Shown: piece by piece, positions 1 to 10,541 of the stretch
How positions within the stretch are numbered: position 1 is the first letter of the stretch
How the letters are laid out: the number at the start of each line of letters is the position of its first letter
Origin: Lichenostomus cassidix
Lineage: Eukaryota > Chordata > Aves > Passeriformes > Meliphagidae
Direction of reading: 5' to 3'
Length of the DNA stretch: 64,000 nucleotides
Assembly: GCA_008360975.2 (NCBI GenBank)
Contig: CM039179.1
Coordinates: forward strand, 47,436,359-47,500,358
The notes under the pieces: model-generated
Seen by the model: the letters and a program-made list of their open reading frames with translations, nothing else
Told to the model about the DNA's origin: nothing
The model's database searches: none
Made by a program: the position numbers and the translations under genes

Positions 1-207
1 CTTTTGATCATGGAAGCGATCCAGTAGTGGTAGAAGATGTGAATCTTCCTGGCATTTTGCCTTTCCCAGCACAACCCCCTGTTGTCGAAGGACCACCTCC
101 TCCTGGACTTCCTCCCCCTCCACCAATTCTGAGTCCTCCTCCTGTTAACCTTAGACCTCCAGTACCACCACCAGGCCCCTTACCACCTAGCCTTCCACCT
201 GTAACAG
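1..207 (+). CDS. RBM26: RBM26 exon 1 of window (5' partial), proline-rich linker
   Basis: The reading frame starts at position 3 with FDHGSDPVVVEDVNLPG, a stretch I recognise from RBM26. It runs into a tract of about 50 residues made mostly of Pro, Leu and Val, and ends V-T-G. The exon ends after one base of a Gly codon (phase 1) at the donor GTAATT (208-213). The true 5' splice site is at or left of position 1, so the exon is partial and no initiator belongs here. In orthologues this segment lies between the CCCH zinc finger and RRM1. It is low-complexity, probably disordered, and offers PPxPP-type sites that SH3, WW or PWI partners could bind, which is inference. Confidence 0.93.
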
Positions 208-1652
208 GTAATTAAAAAGCTTAAACTCCATTTTTTGGTAGAAAAGCCTGGATCTTACTTGGGTTTTATGCAGTGCAAAAAGTTGTTTGGAAGAATCACA
301 GCTGTATTTTAGAAAGATCAACTATGCCCTATGGCATAGCTTACCTCAGAATTATTCTTTTTGATGATAGTTGTTGCAGAATTCGTTGTTGGGAAATGTT
401 GCATGCTGAATGTGGCTCTTTAATATGGAATAGTATTTTTATTGTATTCAAGCAAAAGTATGGCATGGAAAAATTCAATTTCTTGAGTATTATAGGAGAA
501 GTAGTCCAAAATTGACTGCTGTTAAAGAAGAAGGGAACATCCTGGAAACAAAAGATACTTTCTGTTTCATTTGTATTAATAGAAGTAAAGATAATTCATA
601 ACCACATCAAATTTATATCTGAAAGTATAATTTGAGATTAATTTTGAAACTAAGTGTGTAAGGTAACTAAGAAAAATTCTCCACTTTTTTTACTGTTTCA
701 CTGGAAAGTACTTCAGCTGAAGCACTAAAAATTAGAAGATTTGTGTGCCTGGCTGTCATTTATAAAGTAGCAGTTTAGTGCTCAGTTTCCTCATGTGGTT
801 TAAAACCTGTTACATTAATTTCATGTGATTATTCCTTTCTCTTTTTTTTTATTAACTTAGGTGTCCCACTTGGTAAAATTATTTAGGAATAATTGTTATT
901 TGATATTGTTTAGAAGTTTCTTAAACTGTTTTAATTTCCCGTTGATAGTATATTTAAGAAAGATATTAATGTATTTATTTCAGTCACTATAGAGTGTAAC
1001 TTTCTCTGGGTTGGTCAGTTCTACCTTATATGCTATTTCCAGATTTTCTTGACAAGTCCAGATATATCACTTTATAACTTTTTCCAAAACCTGCTCTTGT
1101 CAGTGTTTAAACTGAAGATCGGGCTTGACTGCTTAGCTTTGAAAGTGTCACGTTACCTGTTGCAAGAAAAGTCAAATCAAACAAACAACAAACCCCTTCA
1201 ATTTTCAGAAGAGTTCCATCAGAGTTGAAGGTTTCTTGTTGGGTATTAGGAAAAATAGCTTCAGTCGAGTTATTGTCATCATAGAATATTTTTGTTATAA
1301 TAAAAAATAGAATTTGTTTCTTTGATGAGGTTTTATAAAACTTTAAAATTCCTCTGTTGGTAAAAATGAATACTGGGCTAGCAATTAAATTTTACTTGTA
1401 GAAGGAAAGTGTTTGGAGAAATGTTAAATGATTCAAGTGCCTTTCTCTTTAATCCAAGTTCTGAGTCATTTGCTGTTGGGGGTGGTTTCATTTAAATTTA
1501 TGGTACAGCATCAAGTCTGCAGACTTGCCCTCTCAGCCGCTTTTTTCTTAAATAGCCTTAAAAGCATTTCAGATCAGTTTCCTTATGAGTCAAGTGTAAT
1601 GAAAGTGTAGTGGATAATAAATGAATGAAGTGTTTTGCTTTGTTTTTGACAG
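208..1652 (+). other. RBM26: RBM26 intron 1
   Basis: AT-rich intron of 1,445 bp between donor GTAATT and an acceptor whose polypyrimidine stretch is TGTTTTTGACAG. Short open frames inside it show no recognisable protein. A CAAA-rich patch sits near 1180-1195. No repeat family recognised. Confidence 0.85.
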
Positions 1653-1793
1653 GACCACCCCCTCCCCTTCCACCATTACAGCCTGCTGGCATGGATGCCC
1701 CCCCAAACTCAGCAACCAGCTCAGTTCCTACCGTTGTTACCACGGGTATTCATCACCAGCCGCCTCCTGCTCCACCCTCTCTTTTTACAGCAG
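1653..1793 (+). CDS. RBM26: RBM26 exon 2, second proline-rich segment
   Basis: A 141-bp exon that completes the split Gly codon, continues with PPPPLPPLQPAGMDAPPN and ends FTA, as in RBM26. It starts after the AG at 1651-1652 and ends one base into a Glu codon. It is phase 1-1, so skipping it keeps the frame. Its donor GTGTAG is weak: it lacks the usual A at +3/+4 and has only part of the G at +5 context, so regulated use is possible. Content is a Pro-rich stretch, then Ser/Thr, then HHQPPPAPP. Together with exon 1 it makes a disordered proline-rich linker of about 115 residues before RRM1. Confidence 0.93.
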
Positions 1794-2174
1794 GTGTAGT
1801 ACTGAGGCTTTGCCCACAAGGTTTGCTAAATAGAATAACATTGATTCATATTATACTGTACTTTGTAGAGATTATAACTTCATAGTTTGGGGGAATAAGT
1901 TTGTACTGTATAGACTGTGACAGTAAATTAATACTCTTCTTTACAGACTTAGTTTAAGATGGAAGTAAAATTTGCATATAAAGTGTGAATTTTGACTGGA
2001 GTGTAATATTTTCATTGTGTTTAAGCAGAAAACTTGGCACATCGGTTTTTTATGATAGTAGTTATACAACTCTTTTATTGTAATTCTATCTTGTAATTAA
2101 ATTGAATATTATATTTGAAACCTTAGGGGTTTTGACTGCAATTTATTTTAATTAGACAATTTCTTTGTTACCAG
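1794..2174 (+). other. RBM26: RBM26 intron 2
   Basis: The shortest intron in the window at 381 bp. It is AT-rich, with weak donor GTGTAG and acceptor TTCTTTGTTACCAG. No repeat or RNA gene seen. Confidence 0.85.
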
Positions 2175-2315
2175 AAACGTATGACACAGATGGCTATAAT
2201 CCAGAAGCTCCAAGTATAACAAATACTTCAAGACCTATGTATAGACATAGAGTACATGCCCAAAGACCAAATTTGATAGGACTCACATCAGGTGATATGG
2301 ATCTACCACCCAGAG
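2175..2315 (+). CDS. RBM26: RBM26 exon 3, linker to RRM1
   Basis: A 141-bp, phase 1-1 exon. It reads TYDTDGYNPEAPS, then a basic RPMYRHRVHAQRPN stretch, then LIGLTSGDMDLPPR, all characteristic of RBM26 and highly conserved in vertebrates as I remember the protein. The acceptor AG is 2173-2174 and the donor is GTATGC at 2316. No folded domain is recognised. The alternation of acidic and basic segments suggests a disordered linker. Like exon 2 it can be skipped without a frameshift. Confidence 0.94.
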
Positions 2316-3350
2316 GTATGCTCTCAAAGCTGTACTTAGTTTAGCTGGTTTTCTTACATTAATGCAGGTGGAGGACCTTTTCAGAGAATGTAATACTGGA
2401 AAACACTGCATTTTTCTAAAATCTTCCGGAATTAAGAGACCTTTAATTGAATAGGGAGCTATGTCTGTAATTGGTTTGTGTGTGCATTTTTTACAGGTAA
2501 AATGAATTTTTTTTTGCTAGAGTATTGCACAGTTTACACTTAGCTCTAATAACTGGTCACTTTGTATATCTTTTGTACAGAAAAATGCTAATTTTTCTGT
2601 AGTGGAATCTTTGGATGATTTTTGCTGCAGAGAGGAGGGAGTCATTTTTATCTGGTAGCAGACAGTTTTATGCACGAGTAATCTTAACCTCACAGTTCCT
2701 GTGGCCCTGAGAAGAAGCAGCACCACACAAAATGAGAATGGAAGAGGGATAAAACCATTTTTAATGTGGTTTTTATTTGCATTTGTATGTATTTCTATTT
2801 AATCTTACTATGTTTCTGTTGGTGTATTTTCAGTGAGGAGTCCCCCAGTGTGATTCCTGTTCTTCAGCAAAAGTGACTCCTTTCCCACTCCATCCATAAA
2901 TCTTGCTCCTAGGTCTTAGTGCCCTGGAGTACTGTGCATTTCCTATCATGACCATTTTTGTGTGTGCCATCTAATAGTAGAATGGAGGTGTTAGCTGGAG
3001 TGGTGTGAGCCTCAGAGTATTGCATGGGACATTGTGAATCATTGTGAATCAGAGTGCAGTCATCTCGAGGCAGATGCCTTTTGTCACACCTCTTTTGTTT
3101 TCTGTATGTGTGATGTTACTGTGACAAAATGAGTACTATTAGCTGTTTTTGATCTGTCACAGCATCTGTTGATAGTTAAGAAGAAAAGTCTGTGACCAAG
3201 GTTTGATTCAGTCAGAATAAGAATCATAGTAATTTCAAAATAAACAAGTGTGCTTTTCAGTGCAAATTCAATGTGAACAGAATATTTTTTTACACTCAAA
3301 TACACAGAAAATAAATTTTAAAAAATTAAAATCTTCTCATCTATTTACAG
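2316..3350 (+). other. RBM26: RBM26 intron 3
   Basis: A 1,035-bp intron with acceptor CTATTTACAG. It has a 10-bp direct duplication (ATTGTGAATC twice, 3031-3050) and no recognised transposon. A small GC-richer patch lies at about 2820-3070. Confidence 0.85.
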
Positions 3351-3462
3351 AAAAACCTCCTAATAAAAGTAGTATGAGAATAGTGGTAGATGCTGAATCC
3401 AGGAAAAGAACAATTGGTGCAGGGGATGGTGGAGTTCCTACAAAGAAGACTTGGTTTGACAA
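3351..3462 (+). CDS. RBM26: RBM26 exon 4, linker to RRM1
   Basis: A 112-bp exon reading KPPNKSSMRIVVDAESRKR, then TIGAGDGGVPTKKTWFDK, a close match to RBM26. It enters in phase 1 and leaves in phase 2, splitting the Lys codon at the donor GTGAGT (3463). Because the phase changes, skipping this exon alone would shift the frame. The RKR cluster resembles a basic localisation patch, which is inference. It is followed by exon 5 across a 749-bp intron. Confidence 0.94.
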
Positions 3463-4211
3463 GTGAGTGATTGCTAAGACAGTGTTGGCTTAATACTTGG
3501 AATTTCATGAACTGCTTTACTGCAATCTGAAACATATCTGTGTCTCTGTAAATTGCAAGCAATTAATCTGTGAGTGCACTGATGGTACTAAAATCACACT
3601 ACAGTGTGATCTGTATTTGACTGTCTTCTATCAAAGGCAGTATATAGATGAAGTTGCTTTGGATGATACTAAGATCTGTTCCTTGAAAGCTGGCATGATC
3701 TAAGAAGTAGAAAAGCTGCAGTGTGATGGTTGTTAGAGATGACTAATGTTACTTGTGAAATGTGAATTTTATCACTGCTATTTTGATTTGAGTTGCCAGG
3801 TATATTACTGAGAAAAAAAAGAGTTTGCAAGGTTGGAAGGGATTTTGAGAGATTGCTGGGACTGGGGAGAGCCTTGAAGTAATAGTTATTTGAAACAGTA
3901 GTGGGGAAATTTCATGGAATTGCTAAGAAATAGTTTTTGGAGAGAAGTAATTTGGAAGTCAGGAATTACTGACATGAGCAAATAAGTGTGAATTGTCGAA
4001 TGTTTGGGTATGCTGAGAATATCAGTGGGGAATATGGCAGGTGTATGGGCGTGTGTCCTGTACTCTTCTTCACATTTCTAAAATTGCATTATTTTTTAAG
4101 TCTGCAGATCTTTGTGTCTCATACACACATGCTTCAGTGTAAGCATATACTATTTAACATTGTGTTTGCTAGTTTGCTATGGATTTCTGGCTTGATTTTT
4201 ATTTGTTGCAG
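3463..4211 (+). other. RBM26: RBM26 intron 4
   Basis: A 749-bp intron with consensus donor GTGAGT and acceptor ATTTGTTGCAG. The frame of exon 5 is open backwards through about 220 bp of this intron, but that reading encodes no recognisable protein. Confidence 0.85.
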
Positions 4212-4371
4212 GCAAAATTTTAACAGAACAAATAGCCCAGGTTTCCAGAAGAAGGTGCAGTTTGGAAATGAAAATACAAAACTTGAATTGAGGAAAGTTC
4301 CCCCAGAACTTAACAATATCAGCAAACTTAACGAGCACTTCAGTAAGTTTGGAAACTTAGTCAACTTGCAG
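4212..4371 (+). CDS. RBM26: RBM26 exon 5, first half of RRM1
   Basis: A 160-bp exon. It begins NFNRTNSPGFQKKVQFG and then enters RRM1 at about window-residue 223. The RNP2-like strand is LELRKVP, followed by helix 1 residues (NISKLNEHFSKFG) and strand 2 (NLVNLQ). RRM1 should bind single-stranded RNA, but RNP2 has no aromatic residue at the usual position, as in the human protein, so its binding mode may be atypical. It leaves in phase 0 at donor GTAAGA (4372). The acceptor AG is at 4210-4211. Confidence 0.95.
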
Positions 4372-5738
4372 GTAAGAGTCAGTAAAGAGAAAGCAGTATG
4401 CTTTGATGTAAAGATAGCAGTAGTTGCTAAAAGCACAATGCCAGTTGTTTTTTCCTGCTTCTCTGAAACTGTTCATTATTTTCCTGACTTGGTTCTTAAA
4501 CAAGATCTTGTTGTTTTTAATGACAATGCCGTTGAAGAAATGAAATGTTCTAGTCATCTTTCAGATTTTGAAAAAATGTGTTCCTCAGAGATAAGACTTT
4601 TAAGAAACATTGTTCAAAACATTGAAAGTTGATTGCAAGTGAGTTTGTCTCACCCATTTTCTCAAGTTTGGATCTGCTATTGTAAACACTCTGTATTTTC
4701 AGAGATAAATTGCAAGTACAGGAAACCTGAATTTCTCATCCAGAAAGCAGTCCCTGTGATATAATTGGTCTCTAGCCCCATGGTAGTTCCTTATAATTAC
4801 TTTGTGGTTTATTGGAGTCACCCAATAAGCAATTAAAGAAAGACAGAAAAGCGATGAAAGAACTAGAACCTCTCTTAGGCTGGTTACATATTGCAAGCTA
4901 CATGTGTAATGTCAGTATTTCATAGTCGGTGCTAAGCTACTCAGTGTGACCTTTCACCATGCTTCATTGCCAACAAGTTTCAGATGCTACCTTGCATTTT
5001 TCTATACCCTCTCTTGTTTGCACTGAGAGCTGGAATGAAGAGGTGGTGTCGCAATATTTTTGTGTGTACTGATAGAGTACAGAATAAACCTTCTGTGCCT
5101 GTCTGAACACTGGAGGGATTTTAAATCTCTCTTAATTGCTATTAAATATTTCTTAAGCTTTTCTCTAGTTTACTTAAGACTATGGGTGTATTAATAGGGA
5201 GTATTATTCATTAAGGCAAGTAAAATGTGGTTGTGTGTAGAGAGACAGATGCATATGGAGATTGAAAGCTATACGCTTCTTGCAAAGGGTATAATCTTGG
5301 CTTTTGAAGGTAAAATAATGTGTTAGTGCTCAAAGGAGGAAAATCAAAATGAACTTTGCTGTCCAGCTCTGATATTAGGTAGGACATTTACTATCTGACC
5401 TGTGCATTTTTTTTAGTAATTTACTTTGCTGATGCTTCCTTCTGTCTTTCAAACAATACTCGTATTTGAAAACAGAAACACTCGTTGACTGGGGTTTTAC
5501 TTTACTTTGTCTGCTTGAGGTGTTTTAACTATTCTTAAAGTTTATTAGCATAAACTCAAGGTTGATTGTGACACCAGGTCTTTCAAACAAACTCATGAAT
5601 GGGAAGTGTTTATTTAATGATGCGCATTGGGTGTGAATTGTAAGCTTCTAAGCCTAGAAGCTAATGATCTAATGATTATCTAGACACAAATAAAAATCAT
5701 CTGTGTGATAAGTTTTGTTCTTCTATTTTAAATCTTAG
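4372..5738 (+). other. RBM26: RBM26 intron 5
   Basis: A 1,367-bp intron that interrupts RRM1. The exon 5 frame stays open for 86 codons into it, to TGA at 4630-4632. No transposon recognised. The acceptor is preceded by TTCTATTTTAAATCTTAG. Confidence 0.85.
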
Positions 5739-5903
5739 GTTGCATATCAAGGTGATCCAGAAGGTGCCCTTATTCAGTTTGCCACGCATGAGGAAGCAAA
5801 GAAAGCTATATCAAGTACAGAAGCAGTATTAAATAATCGTTTCATTAAAGTTTATTGGCATCGAGAAGGCAGCGCGCCACAAATCCAGACTACTACGCAG
5901 AAG
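5739..5903 (+). CDS. RBM26: RBM26 exon 6, second half of RRM1
   Basis: A 165-bp, phase 0-0 exon (55 codons). It carries the RNP1-like strand GALIQFAT (window residues about 262-269), helix 2 (HEEAKKAISSTEAVLNN), the last strand (RFIKVYWH) and a Gln/Thr-rich exit. RNP1 has Phe at one aromatic position, but Ile and Leu replace the other usual aromatic residue. From here to the last intron all junctions are phase 0. The donor GTAGAG at 5904 is sub-optimal. Confidence 0.95.
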
Positions 5904-6539
5904 GTAGAGGATCTAAGTCTATTCTAGCATATTATGTAAAATAGAATCTTCAAAACATTTTTAAGAGAAAGTTTATATCAAGTAAACAAAGTCCTTTTGA
6001 AATAATGGCTGCTTCATGTAATTCATTTCCAAAAGTCACTCTTCAGTTGTAAATTCTTTGACCTCATATATGAGGTTCAGGAGTTGATTAGCAAGATGAG
6101 ACCAAAGGTATTTAAAGAAAGCCTTTCAGTGACTTTTGTCACAGAATTCCACTCTGTTGTTATCTCAAGCAAGAGTTGATGCAACTGTCTGCTGAATAAC
6201 ATGTATTTTGATTTAATTAGTATAGGCTTTTTTATTTCTTCTGGTGAGTATAAGAAAGGCAGTAGAGTTGTGGGTTTTTTTCTTGAAAGATGATATCCAT
6301 TTTCTTCCAAAATTTGCTGGTTTTCCCTCTTTTCTATTTCCTTTCCTTTCCTGTTGAGCATGCATACTAGTATAGAAAGTAGCAGAATAATTTGGTTTAT
6401 ACGGAGGTATATGTATATCTTTATATACAGGTATACATACATAGATCTAAGGATTTGCAAACAACACTGGAAGAGGAGAGCTGCATTAGAGAGACTAATT
6501 TTGTAGGATGGAGTCAGGGACTTTATTAAGTAGGGAGTT

Positions 6540-6822
6540 GCTAATCTCTCTTATGTCCAGAGACAGAATGTCTGGGAATGGATTGGTTCTGTATCACAAG
6601 AGGTCCAGACTGGACATGAAGCATTTCTTTACTGAGAAAGTCATCAGACAGTGAAAAAGGTTTTCTAGAGAAGTGGCTGATTATTCCAAGCCTGTCACTG
6701 TTTAAGAGGTATTTGGACAGTGTCCTTGTCAATATGCTTTAACTTCTGGCCAACCCTGAAGTGACTAGACAGTTGGACTAGATGATAGTTGCAGGTCCTT
6801 TACAACCGAAATACTCCCATCT
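6540..6822 (+). repeat. CR1 LINE 3' fragment, diverged, sense
   Basis: The order of phrases matches the CR1 3' region. First comes TCCAGACTGGACATGAAGCA (a version of the recalled 'gttggacatcaggaag'), then TTTAGAGAAGTGGCTGATTATT-like text, then a version of the 'tttaagaggcatttggacag' phrase. It ends TTGGACTAGATGATAGTTGC followed by AGGTCCTTTACAACC. It is truncated at its 5' end and well diverged. Boundaries are approximate. Confidence 0.72.
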
Positions 6823-7520
6823 GCATTTTTGGGTTGAATTGCAGAGGAACACCTACTGAAAATTGTCATGTTCGTAGCACCATTGGCAACATTAAAAAAA
6901 TTAAGACAGCAATTAGTGTTGTGAAGGGTGGATTTTTAGCCTGTGTCAAGCCAAATCAGACTTGTCAGCAGTTGAAGTGGCTGTACTCAAACAGAAGAGG
7001 AACCTTGAGTTCTTCCAGGCTGTGTGGGTTGTTGAGTAGAGTCTTCTCAGTTAGTGGCTGGTGTAGCAAGTCCTTCAAAATATTTGTGTATCCTGCTTTA
7101 TTGGAGTTGCCATCAGTGGAACAACACATTCTGCCCTTAAAAAAACAAGACAGGCTCTGTAGAAGAAATGGTCACTTAATTATATATGCTGATATAATGT
7201 GTGAATGACTTGTTAGAGGATTCTTTCAGTTGTTGCTTTGAGTTGAGAGTTCCTACTTTCTCTTGATAGTGTACGTCATCATCATTCACAATCAGTGACG
7301 CAGTTTTCTGTGGCCATCCTGCCATACAACATTTTAACAGTTTGTTTTCTCTCCTTCTTTTTTAACAACTCACCTGAGTTTTATCTACAAAAAATCAGTT
7401 TTAATGACCTCTATCTCACTATCTTCCCTGTTACTATCCTTTAGATTTTTTGAATGTCCTTGATGCTTAGTCTAAAGTTGTGCTACTCAGTGGTATTTTC
7501 TGAGCTTATTTTCATCTGCG

Positions 7521-7534
7521 CCAGAAGAGGGCAG
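7521..7534 (+). promoter_or_regulatory. CTCF-like binding motif in intron 6
   Basis: CCAGAAGAGGGCAG fits the 14-bp CTCF core CCASYAGRKGGCRS at every position but one (A instead of Y at position 5). The sequence match is seen directly; binding is inference. Confidence 0.4.
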
Positions 7535-8474
7535 TGGAGTACGTCATTTGCCTTCCGACAGACATTCCCTCTTACTCGTAAGATAGCTTGGACTGTACTA
7601 TCAGCTTATTTGCTGATTATGCTATTTAGAGTATTATTGGAGTATTGATTCTGTATTTCCAAACAAACATATCATCTATGTATTTGTTACTTTAAGTAGT
7701 CTCAGAATTTTTAGTGGTGTTACCAGCTTTCTACCATAATACCTTTAGCAAGTTAACCATACTGGTTTGAGAATGAATTCCCCTTAGTATCAGGGACAGT
7801 ATTAAGTGTTCCTGCCCCACCAAGAACTGTCATTCAGCACATGTCAGCAGACTGCAGTTTGAAGTCTGTTACCAGAGACAGAAGGCACACAGTAACAAGA
7901 AAAACTTCCAACAGAAAATTAAAATTTTAAGTGCAGTGCTTCTGTGTTCTTTTACCCGAAAATATAACAGTTAAAAATCGTTGAGTCAGTAAACAGGTAT
8001 TTTTTGTTCATAAGTCTTTCAGGAGCATGAATATTTACTTCTCTTTTCATTGAAATTACTATTTGGTATCATATCTATGAGTAGTATGGAAACATACTTC
8101 TTCATATACTCTAAATATTTGTATTTTTGTCAAGATTTCTGTTATGTTAATTATTTATGAGTTAATTAATTTCACCTGTATTTGTAATGGCTTCCAACCA
8201 GATTCTGTCTGTCAGGCACCAAAGAGACAGGCTTTTGAATTTTCTTCAGTGTAAAGTCAGTTGACTTTTAAGTTGTCCCTTCAGTACTGTCTGGTCAGGC
8301 ACAATTGCTTAACTATTGCTATTTCATCAGCAGGATTACTTTGGAAAATTTTTTCTGTATAATTTCTGAAAGAAGTGGAAGTGCTTAGGTAAAGGTGGTG
8401 GGAGTCAACTGTAATAAGTCATCAAATAAAAGAGTTCTGCCAGGAAGCAGAAATAATATGCTCTCCATTAAAAT

Positions 8475-8705
8475 AGGAAGTTCTGGGCTTAAAAGGCAGC
8501 ACAAAGAGATGTAGGTTAAATACGAAAAAACATTTTCTAATGCCAAAGCATGCTGAAAAACTTTTGCCTAGAGAGGTGACAGGAATTGTTTCATTGGAAA
8601 TCTGTAAGAACGAGATAGATAGATACTGTCAGTAATGGCACAACTGACTTTGCCCTGCAGTGGAGAAATGGATTAGGTGACCTTCTGAGGGCTATAAATA
8701 TGACA
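8475..8705 (+). repeat. CR1 LINE 3' fragment, old, sense
   Basis: It begins with AGCACAAAGAGATGTAGGTT, continues with a degenerate 'gcctagagaggt' phrase and ends TGGATTAGGTGACCTTCTGA. These are diverged versions of the standard CR1 3' phrases. No full-length reverse-transcriptase region is present. Edges uncertain. Confidence 0.6.
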
Positions 8706-9333
8706 ATAAGCTTGCTTGGAACCATATTTTTCAGTCTTAAGTGTTGAACGATTTTGTCAAAGAATAGAAAGGAAAGGTGTTAGGTGTCAGGCTATATCCA
8801 TGGTAGGTTCAGAGATTATCTGCTCCATTTTTTTTTCTTCATTCCCATGACTGCATGTTTCTATATCCTTTTTTTTTTCTATTTTGTCCAAGTTAAACAG
8901 AATCTTTGTGATACAAGTTTGTATTATGCCTTTCCATAAGTAAATGGTTGATGGTGAAAGAGTTGAGAGAGGAGCCAGAAGACCTCTTTATTATGTTGTA
9001 TTTGGTTCTGATAGGTAGAATTTAAGTTAGGCTGAGTATATGTAATTAATAGAAATCAGTCAGAGTTGTTTGGTCACTTCTTTAAGCTGCAAGTGCAAAA
9101 TGGATGTTATTGCCATTTGCACTACACAAATATTCAGTATAACATAATAAATCTCATGAAGTGGTTATTTCTCCCATCAGGTGAAAAAGCCATTGAATGG
9201 TAGAAGGGAAGAAAAATAAACGTAAATGCCATTGCAGTAATTTCATTGTGTACTAACTGAATGAGAGACGTGTAGCAGCCTTTCGGTGTTGATTTTACAC
9301 TGTGCTGTTTGGGGGGCTGGGGTGATGTTGCAG

Positions 9334-9465
9334 GTGATCCAGCCCTTGGTACAGCAGCCCAGTTTGCCTGTAGTGAAGCAGTCGGTGAAGGAGCGCCTTG
9401 GCCCAGTACCTGCGAGTAACATTGAACCTGCAGAAGCACAGGGTGCCAACACAGAAGTTGCTCAG
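9334..9465 (+). CDS. RBM26: RBM26 exon 7, first SVKERLG segment
   Basis: A 132-bp, phase 0-0 exon (44 codons). It encodes a Gln/Pro-rich start (QPLVQQPSLPVVKQ), then SVKERLGPVPASN and a Glu/Ala-rich end. The SVK[E/D]RLG motif occurs again in exon 8. Its role here is not known to me; a short linear interaction motif is a reasonable guess. The exon is GC-richer than the flanking intron. Donor GTTTGT (9466) is weak, with T at +3 and G at +5, and the acceptor has a poor pyrimidine tract, so this exon may also be alternatively used. Confidence 0.94.
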
Positions 9466-10469
9466 GTTTGTATTGTAGTGAGAAATTCAGTTGCCTCTTC
9501 TTTCTGAAATAGGTTCCATAGTGTATGAAGGTACCAGTTACTCTTACTTATATGGTGCGAGTACACATTTGCTACTTCAAAGTGCATCTGTTTATTTTGT
9601 TAGTGGTGTTTTCATATTAAGGTTTTCCTCAGTGCAGTGATATTTGGCTTTTTTACCTGGGCATGGTACATCATTTTTAAATATCATAGCTTTTTACATA
9701 GTTTAAAAAGGAAAGCTGAAAGGTTCTGAAACTGTTTCAGTATTGTGTTATATTGGTGGTGTCAGATTTCAAAATAAAGTGAGTTTCTATCCAAAAACCT
9801 AAATGCTAATTTTTTAAAAATGTATATATATTTTATCTGTTAAACACCTAAAACCCTTAGAGAACAAGGGTCTGTATCTAGAAGTGTTTTCAGAATCTCC
9901 TAATATGAGGAAGAGTGTAACCACAGTACCAATATGAATAATGACAGAATCTGGTGTGTTACACCCATTAGAAATAGTCTTTAATATTTTATTATATTTG
10001 CAACATTTCATTATTAGCATTATGCCACTGCTTTGGTTTTACTTCTGGAAAGGAAGACCAACAGAAATCAGAACACATTCGCAGTTTAATTTCAAACAAC
10101 TTTCTGCATTTGATGCAGATGTAATCAGCAAATAGCAGAGTATGAAACAAAAGAGCTGCAGTGTATTTAAAAGGGCCTGTGCAGATAATCCTCTGCCAGC
10201 TAGCATGTCTTGGACTTCTTGCAAAAAATATGTATTATAATCTTTGATCCCAGATTTGGCTTCATATTTGTCTTACCCATGTATATACATGTATATTATA
10301 TATGTATATTAACCACAAAACCAAATATCTAAAACAAATTTTATCAACTGTTTGAATGTTTTTATTGTATTGTTGCCTAAAAGTCTGTTGTTTTATTAGT
10401 TAAATATTGTTTCTAAATGGCTAATACTGTAGTGTGCATTTGAATTACAATTTTGTTTTTTTTTCTTAG
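9466..10469 (+). other. RBM26: RBM26 intron 7
   Basis: A 1,004-bp AT-rich intron. It contains an alternating TATA/TGTATA stretch at about 10278-10312. The acceptor has a strong T-tract ending TTTTTTTTTTCTTAG. No repeat family recognised. Confidence 0.85.
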
Positions 10470-10541
10470 AATGTGACTAAATTATCTGTGAAGGACAGAC
10501 TTGGTTTTGTGTCAAAGCCAGTTACTCCAACAACTGAAAAG
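10470..10541 (+). CDS. RBM26: RBM26 exon 8, cassette exon with second SVKDRLG segment
   Basis: A 72-bp, phase 0-0 exon (24 codons) reading NVTKLSVKDRLGFVSKP, then VTPTTEK. In human RBM26 I recall this segment as present in some isoforms and absent in others, so this is a likely cassette exon. Its SVKDRLGFV core repeats the SVKERLGPV of exon 7, so inclusion doubles the number of these motifs. Donor GTAAGA and the T-rich acceptor are strong. Confidence 0.92.

Larger units (their letters stand above)
5904..9333 (+). other. RBM26: RBM26 intron 6
   Basis: A 3,430-bp intron holding two diverged CR1 fragments and a CTCF-like motif, listed separately. The remaining sequence is AT-rich and shows no gene. 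The acceptor lies in a G-rich context (GGGGTGATGTTGCAG) and has a poor polypyrimidine tract. Confidence 0.85.

Noticed and set aside
3988..4632. 214-codon open frame on + strand, the longest in the window
   Set aside because: It is exon 5 of RBM26 read through into both flanking introns. Only 4212-4371 is coding; the ends are intronic.
6077..6460. 127-codon minus-strand open frame in intron 6
   Set aside because: No recognisable domain, AT-driven codon content, and it lies inside an RBM26 intron with no splice-site support.
10278..10312. TATA-rich palindromic stretch considered as a promoter or origin
   Set aside because: Simple alternating AT/GT composition in an intron, with no other promoter signal.
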